Positions 22,066 to 32,142 of a stretch of DNA of 64,000 nucleotides are shown piece after piece; position 1 is the stretch's first letter; the number at the start of each line of letters is the position of its first letter. A program made the position numbers and the translations under genes. Under the pieces are notes generated by a model that saw only the letters and a program-made list of their open reading frames with translations, was not told the DNA's origin and searched no databases. The DNA comes from an uncultured Opitutales bacterium (GTDB lineage Bacteria > Verrucomicrobiota > Verrucomicrobiia > Opitutales > Seribacteraceae), in the NCBI GenBank assembly GCA_905612515.1, contig CAJQSI010000007.1, positions 1 to 64,000 on the forward strand, written 5' to 3'.

Positions 22066-23577
22066 ATGTATAGTCAAAGAATGGCACGACACTCCGAAGA
22101 TTCAATGTCCGACAAAGCGCAACCCGATCTAGCTTCATTGCTAGATGCGAACCTTGGTCCGTCGTGGAGCGGGGACAACTTATCTTCGTCTCGCCCTAGC
22201 AAAAAAAAGTCTATAGAACAAACCGCTCACCGAGAACGCAAAAGCGGGCGAGCACCAAGTGACAGCCGCTCGCGAGAACACTTCAAAAGTGAACGCGGAA
22301 AGATACGACAGTCTCGAAAAGACAACTCAGCCAGACCAAATTACCCTAGAGCACCGAGAACCGAGAAGCCCTTCCACAAAATAAGCTTTTTCCCCTCGCC
22401 GGAAACTTTCAATGCAATTGCCGCAAATCTTCGAAAAACAGGCCGAACTTTCGAGCTGTTCGATCTTACTTCTACGATTCTGGCAAAGCCAGAACGGTTT
22501 ATCGTTCGAGCGTCCATACCCAAGGAGGCAATCGATGAAGAAAAAGCATTGTGCGTCTCTAAACTAGACGGGTTAGTCTTTGACTCCCCCGATGCAGTAA
22601 TTGATCATCTCATCGCCAAAGGGCTGGGAAATATATACGATGTCCAAGAGGTTGAGGTAGAGCCCCCTTCAGGGAATTTCCCTGCCATTAATAGATGCGG
22701 TATTACGGGAGATTGGCTCGCACCCCCTAATTATCATCGCTATGCAGAAATGATTCGCGAGCACCACGCCACTAAACTGGGTAATATTGCCTTTGATAAA
22801 TTCGAGAAAAAAATTGAAACTGTCCGCGAACCCGAGGCTGCGACCGCTTGGATAGAAGAAATGCGAAAGACTCGAAAATATAAACTTACTAAGCCTAAGG
22901 ATGACGACCCTGAACATTTTGACAGTCTTGAATCGCTCCGCAAACACCTCTTATTCCATAAATCTTCTGCATTCGTACAGACCTGTACAAATACCGAGTT
23001 TCACGGAAGGTTGATGGAGAATCTTTCCGCAGGTATCCTGAAAGACGATATTGAGATCACCCTTGAACAGCAGCGTCGCTTTCCACTAGATACGGCTTTG
23101 GCTCTTTTGGGTCGGTTTCGCGCCGCCAAGTTTCACCACTTCAAGCGCGGGAAAAAGGGCATCTCCTATCTCTCGCCCATTAAACGCCGTCGCCGTGTCG
23201 CTGGCGAATGTTTCTCTCCCTCGATTGAGGCACTCATTTCCTTTGTCGAAAAACACCCGCTTACCGAAAAAGGCTCACTGGCTGAAAAGCATCTTGGGAT
23301 TTCCGCCGACAAGAAAGATGACCCCAAGAATTCAGATGCCATCCGCACTCTTGCCCGAGACCTGCATTGGCTAATTGCGGAAGGCTACGCAACTGAGTAT
23401 TCAGATGGTCGTATCGAAATCCGTTCGCCGATAGCCGGCAACGAAGGGAAGAGCAAAGAGAATAAGATTGAAGCTGATCAGAAGCCAGAGAACGAATCCA
23501 TAAATCCTAAAGTCGATAAAAAACCTGAAGATCCGGGAGATGCCCCAACTGACTCAGACTCCGAGGGGCTTCGCTAA
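22066..23577 (+). CDS. Hypothetical protein, basic disordered N-terminus, folded C-terminus
   Basis: Long uninterrupted ORF; low-complexity K/R/S N-terminus followed by conserved-looking segments (GITGDWLAPPNYHRY; LARDLHWLIAEGYATEYSDGRIEI, winged-helix-like). Confidence 0.75.
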   Translation: MYSQRMARHSEDSMSDKAQPDLASLLDANLGPSWSGDNLSSSRPSKKKSIEQTAHRERKSGRAPSDSRSREHFKSERGKIRQSRKDNSARPNYPRAPRTEKPFHKISFFPSPETFNAIAANLRKTGRTFELFDLTSTILAKPERFIVRASIPKEAIDEEKALCVSKLDGLVFDSPDAVIDHLIAKGLGNIYDVQEVEVEPPSGNFPAINRCGITGDWLAPPNYHRYAEMIREHHATKLGNIAFDKFEKKIETVREPEAATAWIEEMRKTRKYKLTKPKDDDPEHFDSLESLRKHLLFHKSSAFVQTCTNTEFHGRLMENLSAGILKDDIEITLEQQRRFPLDTALALLGRFRAAKFHHFKRGKKGISYLSPIKRRRRVAGECFSPSIEALISFVEKHPLTEKGSLAEKHLGISADKKDDPKNSDAIRTLARDLHWLIAEGYATEYSDGRIEIRSPIAGNEGKSKENKIEADQKPENESINPKVDKKPEDPGDAPTDSDSEGLR

Positions 23578-24012
23578 TCGTAAGCGACGACCACCGCAAG
23601 GCGGTGTTTCAATGGTCAACCGCCAAGTCTCTCCAAAGGCCAGTTCGGGAGCCTTCTGAGGCCACTCGACCAATAAAATCCAAGGCGGAATAAGCATCTC
23701 TTCGATACCAAGATTTTCCGCAGCCTGGCTTGGCTTTAGGCGATATGCATCAACATGTACAAGGTTTCGGCGAGGGGAAGCGTACACGTTTACGATGTCA
23801 TAGGTAGGACTGGAGACCTGCTCTTTGACCCCAAGCGCATGAGCAAGAGCAGATGCAAAAAAAGTTTTCCCGGCACCCATGAAACCATCCAGCAGAAGTG
23901 TAAGATTTTCGGGAAGGATCACAGCAAGTTGCTTAGCAACATCAGTGACATCATCGGGTTCAGGGCAATGCAGACCTGAAGAATAGAGCTTGTCAAAATC
24001 CATGACCGACAA
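23554..24012 (-). CDS. tsaE: tRNA threonylcarbamoyladenosine biosynthesis ATPase TsaE
   Basis: DGFMGAGKTFFASALAHALGV, SSPTYDIVNVY, HVDAYRL, LLVEWPQ. Confidence 0.93.
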   Translation of the reverse strand: MSVMDFDKLYSSGLHCPEPDDVTDVAKQLAVILPENLTLLLDGFMGAGKTFFASALAHALGVKEQVSSPTYDIVNVYASPRRNLVHVDAYRLKPSQAAENLGIEEMLIPPWILLVEWPQKAPELAFGETWRLTIETPPCGGRRLRLAKPLGV

Positions 24013-24766
24013 GAATCGATAATACCATGAAACCGTTAAAGCCAGCGTGGATTAAGATACAGGTTCTAAGATCGCCCGTGCGTTCATAGGATAATGCGAG
24101 AATTATTCCGAGAAAAGTCAACGGGACGAAGGACAGTACATTCTGGTGTACGAGTCCAAAAAGTATGCCTGAGATTACAAGTGCGGGGCCAACTCCAAAT
24201 GGTCGTTTCATGGCTCGAAATAAGATTCCGCGAAATAAAAATTCCTCAAGAACAGGGGCAACGACCAAGGCGTAACAAGCAATGTTGAGAACTTCGTTTA
24301 ACGATTGCATTTCCGCTAGCTTCTGAACCGATTCTTGTTTGGGATAACCAGACAAGACCCGAGAGGAAATAAAGGATATTGCGAGTAAGGCGGGCCATGC
24401 ACGCAAGAGCCGAATCAACGCGTCGCTCATTACTTGAAGCCATCCCATTCGGAATATACCGACCAAATTTGGATAATTCTCTTTTCTCGAAATCCAGAAG
24501 ATTGCAAACATCACCAGCACTGGCAAAAAGCCCAAGGGCAAAGGGCCGAAAACACCGATAAGCAAACAGCCTACCAAGACGATCACCTCCCAAAGACCCA
24601 CTTCCCACAACCTAACCTTAAAGGATGACTTACCGGACTGGATTGTCTTTTTACGTAGCAACAGCACAACACCTGCCGCGGCCATAAGTACATTAATTCC
24701 AAAAACAAGTTGAGCTCCGAGACCCCACTCTTCGTGGGCTGCAATAAATAATACAGACATTTTCAT
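23993..24766 (-). CDS. CPBP-family intramembrane protease-like protein
   Basis: Multi-TM with APVLEEFLFRGILFRAM and FGLVHQN motifs. Confidence 0.88.
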   Translation of the reverse strand: MKMSVLFIAAHEEWGLGAQLVFGINVLMAAAGVVLLLRKKTIQSGKSSFKVRLWEVGLWEVIVLVGCLLIGVFGPLPLGFLPVLVMFAIFWISRKENYPNLVGIFRMGWLQVMSDALIRLLRAWPALLAISFISSRVLSGYPKQESVQKLAEMQSLNEVLNIACYALVVAPVLEEFLFRGILFRAMKRPFGVGPALVISGILFGLVHQNVLSFVPLTFLGIILALSYERTGDLRTCILIHAGFNGFMVLSILVGHGF

Positions 24767-24784
24767 GCCCGAGACAAATCTCCC

Positions 24785-26074
24785 TCAAGCAAGGGAAGAA
24801 TCTCTGATATGTTGACCAGCCGAAATCACATGAGTTACTCGGCCAGTCATATTTTTACCAAGCCAAGGGGAATTTGACGAAAGACTCTCTAAGTTTTCGG
24901 GAGTGACAATCCACTCCTTTTTCTGGTCAAAAATGACTATGTCGGCAATAGCCCCGGATGACAACGTACCCTTATTCAAACCTAAAACAGAGGCAGGTCG
25001 GTGAGTTAGGGCAGCTACCATGTCGCTCACGCTGCCCGCTCCGCTTTTCACTATCGATTCCAGGCTTACTGAAAGAGCGGTTTCCAAACCAATCACTCCA
25101 AATGGCGCGAGATCGAATTCCATGTCTTTCTCATGTTCAAGATAAGGTTCGTGGGCTGTTGCGATGCAATCAATCGTTCCGTCAAGTAACCCGGCGAGAA
25201 GAGCTTGGCGGTCGCTTTCTTCACGCAAAGGGGGATTGGTTTTTAGGTTAGTATTGTAATCTGCTAGAGTGGAGTCCGTTAAAGCAAGATGATGCGGCGT
25301 GACATCAGCAGTTACAGGTACACCGCGTTCTTTCGCTCTTTGAAGTATCTCCACGGAACCTGCCGAGCTAAGGGACTGCAAATGAACATGGGCCTTCGTG
25401 AGCATTGCCAGAGAGACGGCTCGATAGACGAAAAGTTCCTCCGCAGCTCGTGGCCATCCGCGCAACCCAAGCCTTAGTGCCTGGGCTCCTTCGTGGACTA
25501 CGGCATTAGAGGCAAGAAAAGGATCTCGAGGGAGGTCAAAAATCGGGAGATCAAACATTGCTGCATATTCTAGGCTTCGTCGAAAAATTTCATTATTTCC
25601 CGTACTGGCCGGACAATCGGTGACGGCAACCACGCCCGATTGCTTGAGAGAGCCAATGGGCGCAAGTTGCTCTCCCTTGCGATCTAGGGTTATGCTGCCT
25701 GTAAGCAAAACATCGATGCAGGCATCTTTCTCAATTGCATCTTGTAGATATCGGATTGTGCCGGGGTTATCCGCCGCTGGGGAAACATCGGGCATGCAAA
25801 CAACGGTGGTAAAGCCACCGGCGGCGGCGGCACGAGTACCTGAAGCGATAGTTTCCCGACCGCCTCCACCTAGTTCGCGCAGGTGTGCACGAAGATCTAT
25901 AAATCCAGGCGCAACTATTTTTCCCGACGCATCAACTACATTTGCAACCTCACTTTCCTTCCTCGCAGGAGCTTCGCAAATTCGACCATCGGCGATATAG
26001 AGATCGGCGACTTCATCCCGTCCGTTGGCAGGATCAATAATTCGCCCGTTTTTTATCCAGATAGCCTCGCTCAT
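24785..26074 (-). CDS. pyrC: Dihydroorotase
   Basis: APGFIDLRAHLRELG, VTADVTPHHLALTD, TNLKTNPPLR; adjacent to pyrB. Confidence 0.93.
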   Translation of the reverse strand: MSEAIWIKNGRIIDPANGRDEVADLYIADGRICEAPARKESEVANVVDASGKIVAPGFIDLRAHLRELGGGGRETIASGTRAAAAGGFTTVVCMPDVSPAADNPGTIRYLQDAIEKDACIDVLLTGSITLDRKGEQLAPIGSLKQSGVVAVTDCPASTGNNEIFRRSLEYAAMFDLPIFDLPRDPFLASNAVVHEGAQALRLGLRGWPRAAEELFVYRAVSLAMLTKAHVHLQSLSSAGSVEILQRAKERGVPVTADVTPHHLALTDSTLADYNTNLKTNPPLREESDRQALLAGLLDGTIDCIATAHEPYLEHEKDMEFDLAPFGVIGLETALSVSLESIVKSGAGSVSDMVAALTHRPASVLGLNKGTLSSGAIADIVIFDQKKEWIVTPENLESLSSNSPWLGKNMTGRVTHVISAGQHIRDSSLA

Positions 26075-27030
26075 GACGGAACCTCTTTTCGCTGAAGATC
26101 AGCTACGGTGGAACAAAGGTAGAGTATCGCCATTCGAACGGCAATTCCGTTGGTAACTTGGTCGAGAATCACAGAACGCTTCGAATCTGCGAGGGAAGAA
26201 TCTATTTCAACGCCTCGATTGATGGGTCCCGGGTGCATGATTATGGCATCGGGTTTCAACCAAGATGCTCGAGCCTCGTTAAGCCCAAACATGCTTGTAT
26301 ATTCTCCGAGGGACGGGAAATGCGTGGAAGTTTGTCTTTCGTGCTGGATGCGAAGAAGCATGACGGCGTCTGCATCGGCAAGTGCTTTCTTGAGGTCGTG
26401 CGTTACTTCAGCACCAAACTCCGAGAAAGTCTTCGGCACCAATGTAGCTGGACCTCCAAAGGTAACCGATGCACCAAGTTTGCTTAATGCCCACAAATTG
26501 GATCGAGCGACTCTACTAAAGAGCACATCTCCTAGAATGGTTATCTTTTTGCCCGCCAAATCGCCAAACCGTTCCCTCAGCGTAAAAGCGTCGAGCAATG
26601 CCTGACTGGGATGTTCATGAGCACCATCGCCGGCATTAATGATGGGAACGTCCAAGACCCTCGAGAGGTATAGTGGAGAACCCGCCGAAGAGTGTCGAAG
26701 CACTATTAGGTCGGCGCCAAGGGCTTGTACGTTACTTGCCGTATCTCGAAGGGTTTCTCCTTTGGAAAGGCTACTGGATTTACCCCCGACTGAAATAACG
26801 TCGGCACTCAATCGCTTCGCAGCTACTTCAAAGGCAAGCCGAGTTCTGGTACTGGGCTCCATAAAGAGATTAACCACAGTTTTACCACGTAAAGAGGGCA
26901 GTTTCTTGACCGGCCTATCAAGGGTTCCGCGAAAAGAACGAGCCACGTCCAGAACTGTCTCAATTTCGGTGCGATCGAGTTCTTCTATGCCGATCAGGTG
27001 TTTACGATTCCAATTTGCCGGCTTCTTCAT
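26071..27030 (-). CDS. pyrB: Aspartate carbamoyltransferase catalytic subunit
   Basis: NLFMEPSTRTRLAFEVAAKRL, HPSQALLDAFTL, MHPGPINRGVEI; overlaps pyrC start. Confidence 0.96.
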   Translation of the reverse strand: MKKPANWNRKHLIGIEELDRTEIETVLDVARSFRGTLDRPVKKLPSLRGKTVVNLFMEPSTRTRLAFEVAAKRLSADVISVGGKSSSLSKGETLRDTASNVQALGADLIVLRHSSAGSPLYLSRVLDVPIINAGDGAHEHPSQALLDAFTLRERFGDLAGKKITILGDVLFSRVARSNLWALSKLGASVTFGGPATLVPKTFSEFGAEVTHDLKKALADADAVMLLRIQHERQTSTHFPSLGEYTSMFGLNEARASWLKPDAIIMHPGPINRGVEIDSSLADSKRSVILDQVTNGIAVRMAILYLCSTVADLQRKEVPS

Positions 27031-27563
27031 AAGGGAGTGACCGTCACATGATCGTCAGGAGTATGAGCGGGGCCAACCGAAACTTCGACATTTTGATCAA
27101 GAGTAGTCTCAAGCTCGATTCCCACATAGTCTGCAGAAAACGGAAGGCAACGGTGACCCCGATCCACCAGTACTGCAAGTTCAACGCACGCGGGGCGTCC
27201 TTGATCAAATAACTCGTTGAGAGCCGCCCGAATGGTGCGACCCGAAAAAATCACGTCATCGACCAAAATACATGAGCTCCCTTCGACTTCGGGAGGCAGG
27301 TTCGTCGGGACCACTGCTTTTGGTATGGGATTGGATCCAATGTCATCCCGATGGAAAGAAACATCTACAATTCCTAACGGAATTTTTCGACCTAGGCTTT
27401 CTTCAACCTTTTCGGCCAAACGACAAGCAACCCCAACTCCTCCATCGGCCACACCCACAAACATAAGATTTTGTGTGGTGCCGCATGCTTCGACAATAGC
27501 CCCCGCAAGACGATCCAATGCTTGACTCACTTCGGGGGCGGAAAACTTCAACTTAGTGGTCAT
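27027..27563 (-). CDS. pyrR: Bifunctional pyrimidine regulatory protein / uracil phosphoribosyltransferase PyrR
   Basis: SSCILVDDVIFSGRTIRAALNEL PRPP motif, GHRCLPFSADYVG; start at MTTKLKFSAPEV. Confidence 0.92.
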   Translation of the reverse strand: MTTKLKFSAPEVSQALDRLAGAIVEACGTTQNLMFVGVADGGVGVACRLAEKVEESLGRKIPLGIVDVSFHRDDIGSNPIPKAVVPTNLPPEVEGSSCILVDDVIFSGRTIRAALNELFDQGRPACVELAVLVDRGHRCLPFSADYVGIELETTLDQNVEVSVGPAHTPDDHVTVTPL

Positions 27564-27597
27564 AATCCAGAAAACTAAAATGTCTTTGCATGAACCG

Positions 27598-29952
27598 CTA
27601 GGCAACGGAATTCTCTTCCGCCTCAAGCCAAGCCTCAATTTCCTCGACACGACTGAAGGCGGGAGCTTCTCGGCAGACGGGGTCCAATAAGGCTCTGAAG
27701 GCAGGTTGATCAAAACGACGACAATGAAGAATCACGCGAGCTCGGTGCTCGGGAGATCTGACTAGGCGACCCAAGGCTTGGTTAACTTTTCGCATTCCCG
27801 GGATAAGGTAGGTTCGGCGGAAGGCTTCTTCACGATCAATTCCAGAGTAAGCATCCATTTTCGCCTTCTGCAGTGTGTTGACCTCAGGCAATGCAGGACC
27901 TACAATCATGGCCGCATCCACCTTCCCTCCAAGAAAATCTATGCCCTCGGCAAATACACTGCCAAGGACGAGGAAAAGAGCATCGCCAGCGACAAATGCG
28001 GTGTCGATAAACTGGTTAGTCTCTCGCTGGGAGCCAAAACGGGGCTGAAGAACGACTTTGGTCAGCGGCGATATTTCTCCTAAGCGGTTATTGGCTTCGA
28101 TCGCGTATCTATACGAAGAAAAATATATAATCGCGGGCTTTTCCGTCGCTTTGATCAAGGCCAGAACAGCTGTAGCGATTTCGTCGAGATGTTGATGTCG
28201 CCGAGAGAATCTCGTGTCGCCTCGTATATCTATAGCAACCTTCAAAGCCAAAGTCCGCCAAGGCGCCGAACCACAAATAGTCCGGTATTCAGACGGCTGA
28301 AGCCCGCTAGAGATCGCAAATTGATCCATAGGTGATAGGGTTGCAGACTCCAAGAGGCATAAACCATAAGAGCGTAGTTCCGTACCGATGTGTGAAGCTG
28401 CGTCGAGACAGGTAATTTCCATGGAACGATCTTCCGGAACCCAAAGATGCTTTGGCAAAGCGTCCAAGGCAAGTAAGCGAGCGGTATCCCCGAACTTCCA
28501 TAGGGTGTCAAGAACCTGATTTGGAAGATCACTGCAGGGAATGGGACCCTTGCAGACCGTTTCTGCGACAGTTTCTAATAACTCAGTAGCTTTGTAGAAA
28601 TCATCGGCATCTACGATTTCGTTTTGTCGACGAGAATCAAGAAACTCCACCCAATCCTCCAATGCCCTGATTAATACTTTAGGCGCTTGAACGAAAAGTA
28701 GGTGCTCGATCACTTGGACGGCATCCCCGGCAGCAAATCGAGCCGACAAACCCGATGCGACCCGCTCGGGCAAATTGTGAGCCTCGTCCACAACGAGGAG
28801 TGAACGCGCAGGAATAAAATCTTCCACCGCCCTGAAGATCGAGGTGCTTCGGGGTTGAAACACATAGTTGAAATCTCCTAACCAAAGTTCGGCGAAAGGA
28901 AGACAGGCTCGAATAATTTCATAAGGAGGGATACCTGCGTGTTTTGCCGATTCAATCAAGTTTTTCTCCGGTATCGTGCCCCCTCGAAAGAGGGCGAGGG
29001 GATTTAACGCTGCAGATTTCCAGCGACGAGCCAACTCTTGTTCGGACAAATGTTCGAGATCCTCGAAGCCAATGTTGCGCTCGGTGCGATTGCGCAAGCA
29101 AAGGTAGCGGAAACCACAATCGTCGGGAATCATTGTGCCTAAGGTCCTAACAACTTCGTTTTGTCCCGTTGTTTTTCCGGTCAGGTACAGAATTCGGTCA
29201 CAAAAACCGTCCCGCAATCGTTCTAGCGCAAAGGAAAGAGCGGTGCCCGTCTTACCGAAACCTGTTGGTGCTTCGAATAAAGTGATGGGGGCGGTCGCAA
29301 AAGATTGCTCCAAGGCCATCTGGACTTCGGCTTGCCCTTCACGCAAAGTCTCAAAGGGCTTGTTGAATGAAAGGACAGAAAGACGTTGCCGGCTGCTGCG
29401 CCGTGCTTCAAGAAATTCAAGCAACACCTTAATCTGCTCTTCTAGCGCTACATCGTCACAAGGTTCTACTGGTAATGTTTGGATGAACCCTCCGCCGGAG
29501 ACATCGGCGAACCGCAATTCTCCCACAACCCGCTTTTGGGAATAGTCAGGCAATAGCCGGAAAAGAAGAAGGTAGGCTGCCGCTTGTAGAAAATAATGAG
29601 GATACTTTTCCCGTAAACTTTCTTCGGAAGCCGGAAGGGGAAGAAAAGTGGTCTTAAGCTCACTCACCAGGGCCAATCCATTGTTCTCGCTCAGTTTGTC
29701 AACACGCCCCTCCAACTCTACCGCCCATCCGCCGCGTAATAAAATGCCTCGAACAGAAACCTCATGGCGAACCTCACCCTCTTCATTTCCGAGTAATTCT
29801 GATTCCGCCCGCAACGAAGAATGCCATTCACGACCAAGTTCGGCTCGCCAAGTACCGGAAGGTCCGCCAAATCGTCTTCGCGGCCCTAGGGCGAAATCTG
29901 CCAACTCGCGAACACTAAGACTCGCACGCCGTTCGCCAGAGAAAATGCGCAT
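27598..29952 (-). CDS. PD-(D/E)XK nuclease-XPD/DinG-like (Rad3-family) helicase fusion
   Basis: N-terminal GRVDKL...SELKTT...HYFLQAAAYLLLF (RecB-like D/ExK/QxxxY pattern); helicase motifs APTGFGKTGTA, VVDEAHNLPERVA, ESATLSPMDQF, VNQALGRLVRSPEHR. Confidence 0.85.
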   Translation of the reverse strand: MRIFSGERRASLSVRELADFALGPRRRFGGPSGTWRAELGREWHSSLRAESELLGNEEGEVRHEVSVRGILLRGGWAVELEGRVDKLSENNGLALVSELKTTFLPLPASEESLREKYPHYFLQAAAYLLLFRLLPDYSQKRVVGELRFADVSGGGFIQTLPVEPCDDVALEEQIKVLLEFLEARRSSRQRLSVLSFNKPFETLREGQAEVQMALEQSFATAPITLFEAPTGFGKTGTALSFALERLRDGFCDRILYLTGKTTGQNEVVRTLGTMIPDDCGFRYLCLRNRTERNIGFEDLEHLSEQELARRWKSAALNPLALFRGGTIPEKNLIESAKHAGIPPYEIIRACLPFAELWLGDFNYVFQPRSTSIFRAVEDFIPARSLLVVDEAHNLPERVASGLSARFAAGDAVQVIEHLLFVQAPKVLIRALEDWVEFLDSRRQNEIVDADDFYKATELLETVAETVCKGPIPCSDLPNQVLDTLWKFGDTARLLALDALPKHLWVPEDRSMEITCLDAASHIGTELRSYGLCLLESATLSPMDQFAISSGLQPSEYRTICGSAPWRTLALKVAIDIRGDTRFSRRHQHLDEIATAVLALIKATEKPAIIYFSSYRYAIEANNRLGEISPLTKVVLQPRFGSQRETNQFIDTAFVAGDALFLVLGSVFAEGIDFLGGKVDAAMIVGPALPEVNTLQKAKMDAYSGIDREEAFRRTYLIPGMRKVNQALGRLVRSPEHRARVILHCRRFDQPAFRALLDPVCREAPAFSRVEEIEAWLEAEENSVA

Positions 29953-29978
29953 GTCACCGACCTTAACGCAAGATCACT

Positions 29979-31007
29979 CTAGTCGAAAAGGGTCTCTTGC
30001 TGAGGAGGATTTATCGATTCGCCGGTATCTTCTTCTCGAGGAAGGTGGTGGGGAGGATTTGTAGAACGTAACCTCAAGGCGTTCTCTCGCTTAAGAACCA
30101 TCTCGCGGGAAATCTCGATGACCTTATGCTTCAACCACTGTGAAGTTGGCGAGGACGAACGATAGTCAGCGGGGCCGTTGTTGTGCACTCGGCCCGTCTC
30201 GACAAGTCGGCAAGTCTGCTTGAATTCTTTCTCGTTATCCGGGTCATAAACAGCGTACGTTCTTCCTCCCCATTGCTTTAAGACGGCAAAAACCGGCACG
30301 TCGCTCGGGCCATCTGCAACATAGATCATTTGGTCGATGGGCACCCTTCGATCTTCGTGAGGCAAGGCTGAGTTGACCTCGATCGCAGGGTTTTTATTGG
30401 AGCCTTTGTTGATTTCGAAAATATAGCGGGTCTTTATCGTGTTATCCACGACCATACCGATTTGGGTGATTTCGGGCTCCAACGGAAGAAAAAGCTCGGT
30501 CTGCCTTGAAAAATAGGGGGGGAGGGGAGACTCTATAAATTCACAGGCAAATATATCCTCAACAAAAGGGGCAATCTTACTACCCCTAACGACATGGGTT
30601 AGTCCTGTGCTTATTATGTAATGTTCAAGCCGAAAATCATACTGGCTAAACTCGTCGGATAACGGAACTTTTGACAACTCTCCAAAAAACTCCGGCAGTC
30701 CGTGACAAAATTCAAGTTCGGCTCCAAGCTCGACCAGTTTTTCGTTTGTGAGACCACGAAGGGGGCCATTTTTGACGTAACTCAACAGATGATTGAGATA
30801 AATGGTGTCTGCCGAGACTCGTAAGCCTCGCTTCGCATACACTTCCGGCAAACTATTTACTTCGTTCCAGAAAAGATTTTCATCGATTCCGTAATGTTCG
30901 AACAGAGGGGTCTGCATGTATCCGGGTATGAGCGTCTTGTCAAAATCCCACACGCAGGCTATAATATTTTGCCCATGCACTTGAGCTTGCTTTCGGGCTT
31001 GATTCAT
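29979..31007 (-). CDS. HAD-superfamily hydrolase (phosphatase-like)
   Basis: WDFDKTLIPGYM motif I, YIISTGL motif II, MIYVADGPSDVPVFAVL motif IV. Confidence 0.85.
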   Translation of the reverse strand: MNQARKQAQVHGQNIIACVWDFDKTLIPGYMQTPLFEHYGIDENLFWNEVNSLPEVYAKRGLRVSADTIYLNHLLSYVKNGPLRGLTNEKLVELGAELEFCHGLPEFFGELSKVPLSDEFSQYDFRLEHYIISTGLTHVVRGSKIAPFVEDIFACEFIESPLPPYFSRQTELFLPLEPEITQIGMVVDNTIKTRYIFEINKGSNKNPAIEVNSALPHEDRRVPIDQMIYVADGPSDVPVFAVLKQWGGRTYAVYDPDNEKEFKQTCRLVETGRVHNNGPADYRSSSPTSQWLKHKVIEISREMVLKRENALRLRSTNPPHHLPREEDTGESINPPQQETLFD

Positions 31008-31062
31008 AGACCATTGCTTTTACGCCTTAAGTTCATTCGAGCAAAGAAAATTCGTATTAAAC

Positions 31063-32142
31063 ATGCACCATACACCAGATCTTGATCCCTTCCGCAAACG
31101 CCTCGCGGAATTGGAAAAGGAACTTGCAGTCCCGGATGTTTTCAAAGACCAGAGGCGTGCAGCAACCTTGTCTCGCGAGCACCGCAGGGTCGAGCAATTG
31201 CTAGGATTAGGCGATGAAATCGAAACTTCCGAAAAAACCCTAACTGAAAATCGCCTTTTGCTTGACGACGAAGAATTGGGGGAGATAGCCGCAGAAGAAA
31301 TCGAGATGCTGGAAGCCAAATTAAAGGAAACAAAAGAAAGCCTTCTTCTCGCCATGATCCCAGCCGAAGACGCTGATGAGCGCAATATCATCATCGAGAT
31401 TCGGGCGGGCACTGGCGGGGAAGAAGCCTCGCTTTTTGCATCAGATCTCCTGCGGATGTATTCTCGTTACGCCGAAGAAAGCCAGTGGAGCGTAGAGCGA
31501 CTGAGCGAAAGCCTTTCGGAAACGGGCGGATACAAAGAAGTCATTTTTTCGGTCAAGGGCGAAGGTGTCTTCGCCCGTCTTAAATTTGAAAGCGGTGTTC
31601 ATCGAGTACAAAGAGTGCCTACAACTGAAGCCAACGGGCGCATACACACTTCAACCGCAACCGTTGCCGTTTTACCGGAAGCAGAAGAAGTAGACATAGA
31701 GATCGACCCGAATGATCTGGAAATCAATGTCTGCAGGGCCAGTGGACCTGGCGGTCAGGGAGTGAACACTACAGATTCCGCCGTTCAACTACTTCACAAA
31801 CCCACAGGTCTAACTGTTTACTGCGCAGACGAACGCTCGCAGCTCAAAAACAAAAACAAGGCCATGACTGTTCTCCGTGCGCGCCTCCTGAACTTAAAGC
31901 AGGAAGAAGAGAGAGAGAAATATGCAGCAAATCGGCGGAAGCAAATCGGGACAGGCGACAGGAGCGAGCGAATTCGCACTTACAACTTCCCCCAAAGTAG
32001 AATGACGGACCATCGTATCGGTCACTCTACTCGGAACCTGACCGAGGTCATGGACGGCGGACTCAACGAAGTTCTGGATGCCCTGATTGAAGAAGATCGC
32101 CGTTTGCGGCTTGAGGAAATCTCTGCTTCACAAAGTTTTTGA
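31063..32142 (+). CDS. prfA: Peptide chain release factor 1
   Basis: RASGPGGQGVNTTDSAVQLLHKPTG, IRTYNFPQSRMTDHRI. Confidence 0.97.
   Translation: MHHTPDLDPFRKRLAELEKELAVPDVFKDQRRAATLSREHRRVEQLLGLGDEIETSEKTLTENRLLLDDEELGEIAAEEIEMLEAKLKETKESLLLAMIPAEDADERNIIIEIRAGTGGEEASLFASDLLRMYSRYAEESQWSVERLSESLSETGGYKEVIFSVKGEGVFARLKFESGVHRVQRVPTTEANGRIHTSTATVAVLPEAEEVDIEIDPNDLEINVCRASGPGGQGVNTTDSAVQLLHKPTGLTVYCADERSQLKNKNKAMTVLRARLLNLKQEEEREKYAANRRKQIGTGDRSERIRTYNFPQSRMTDHRIGHSTRNLTEVMDGGLNEVLDALIEEDRRLRLEEISASQSF

Noticed and set aside
27563-27713. N-terminal 50-aa extension of PyrR in the ORF track
   Set aside because: Would overlap the upstream helicase gene; conserved PyrR start fits MTTKLKFSAPEV at 27563.
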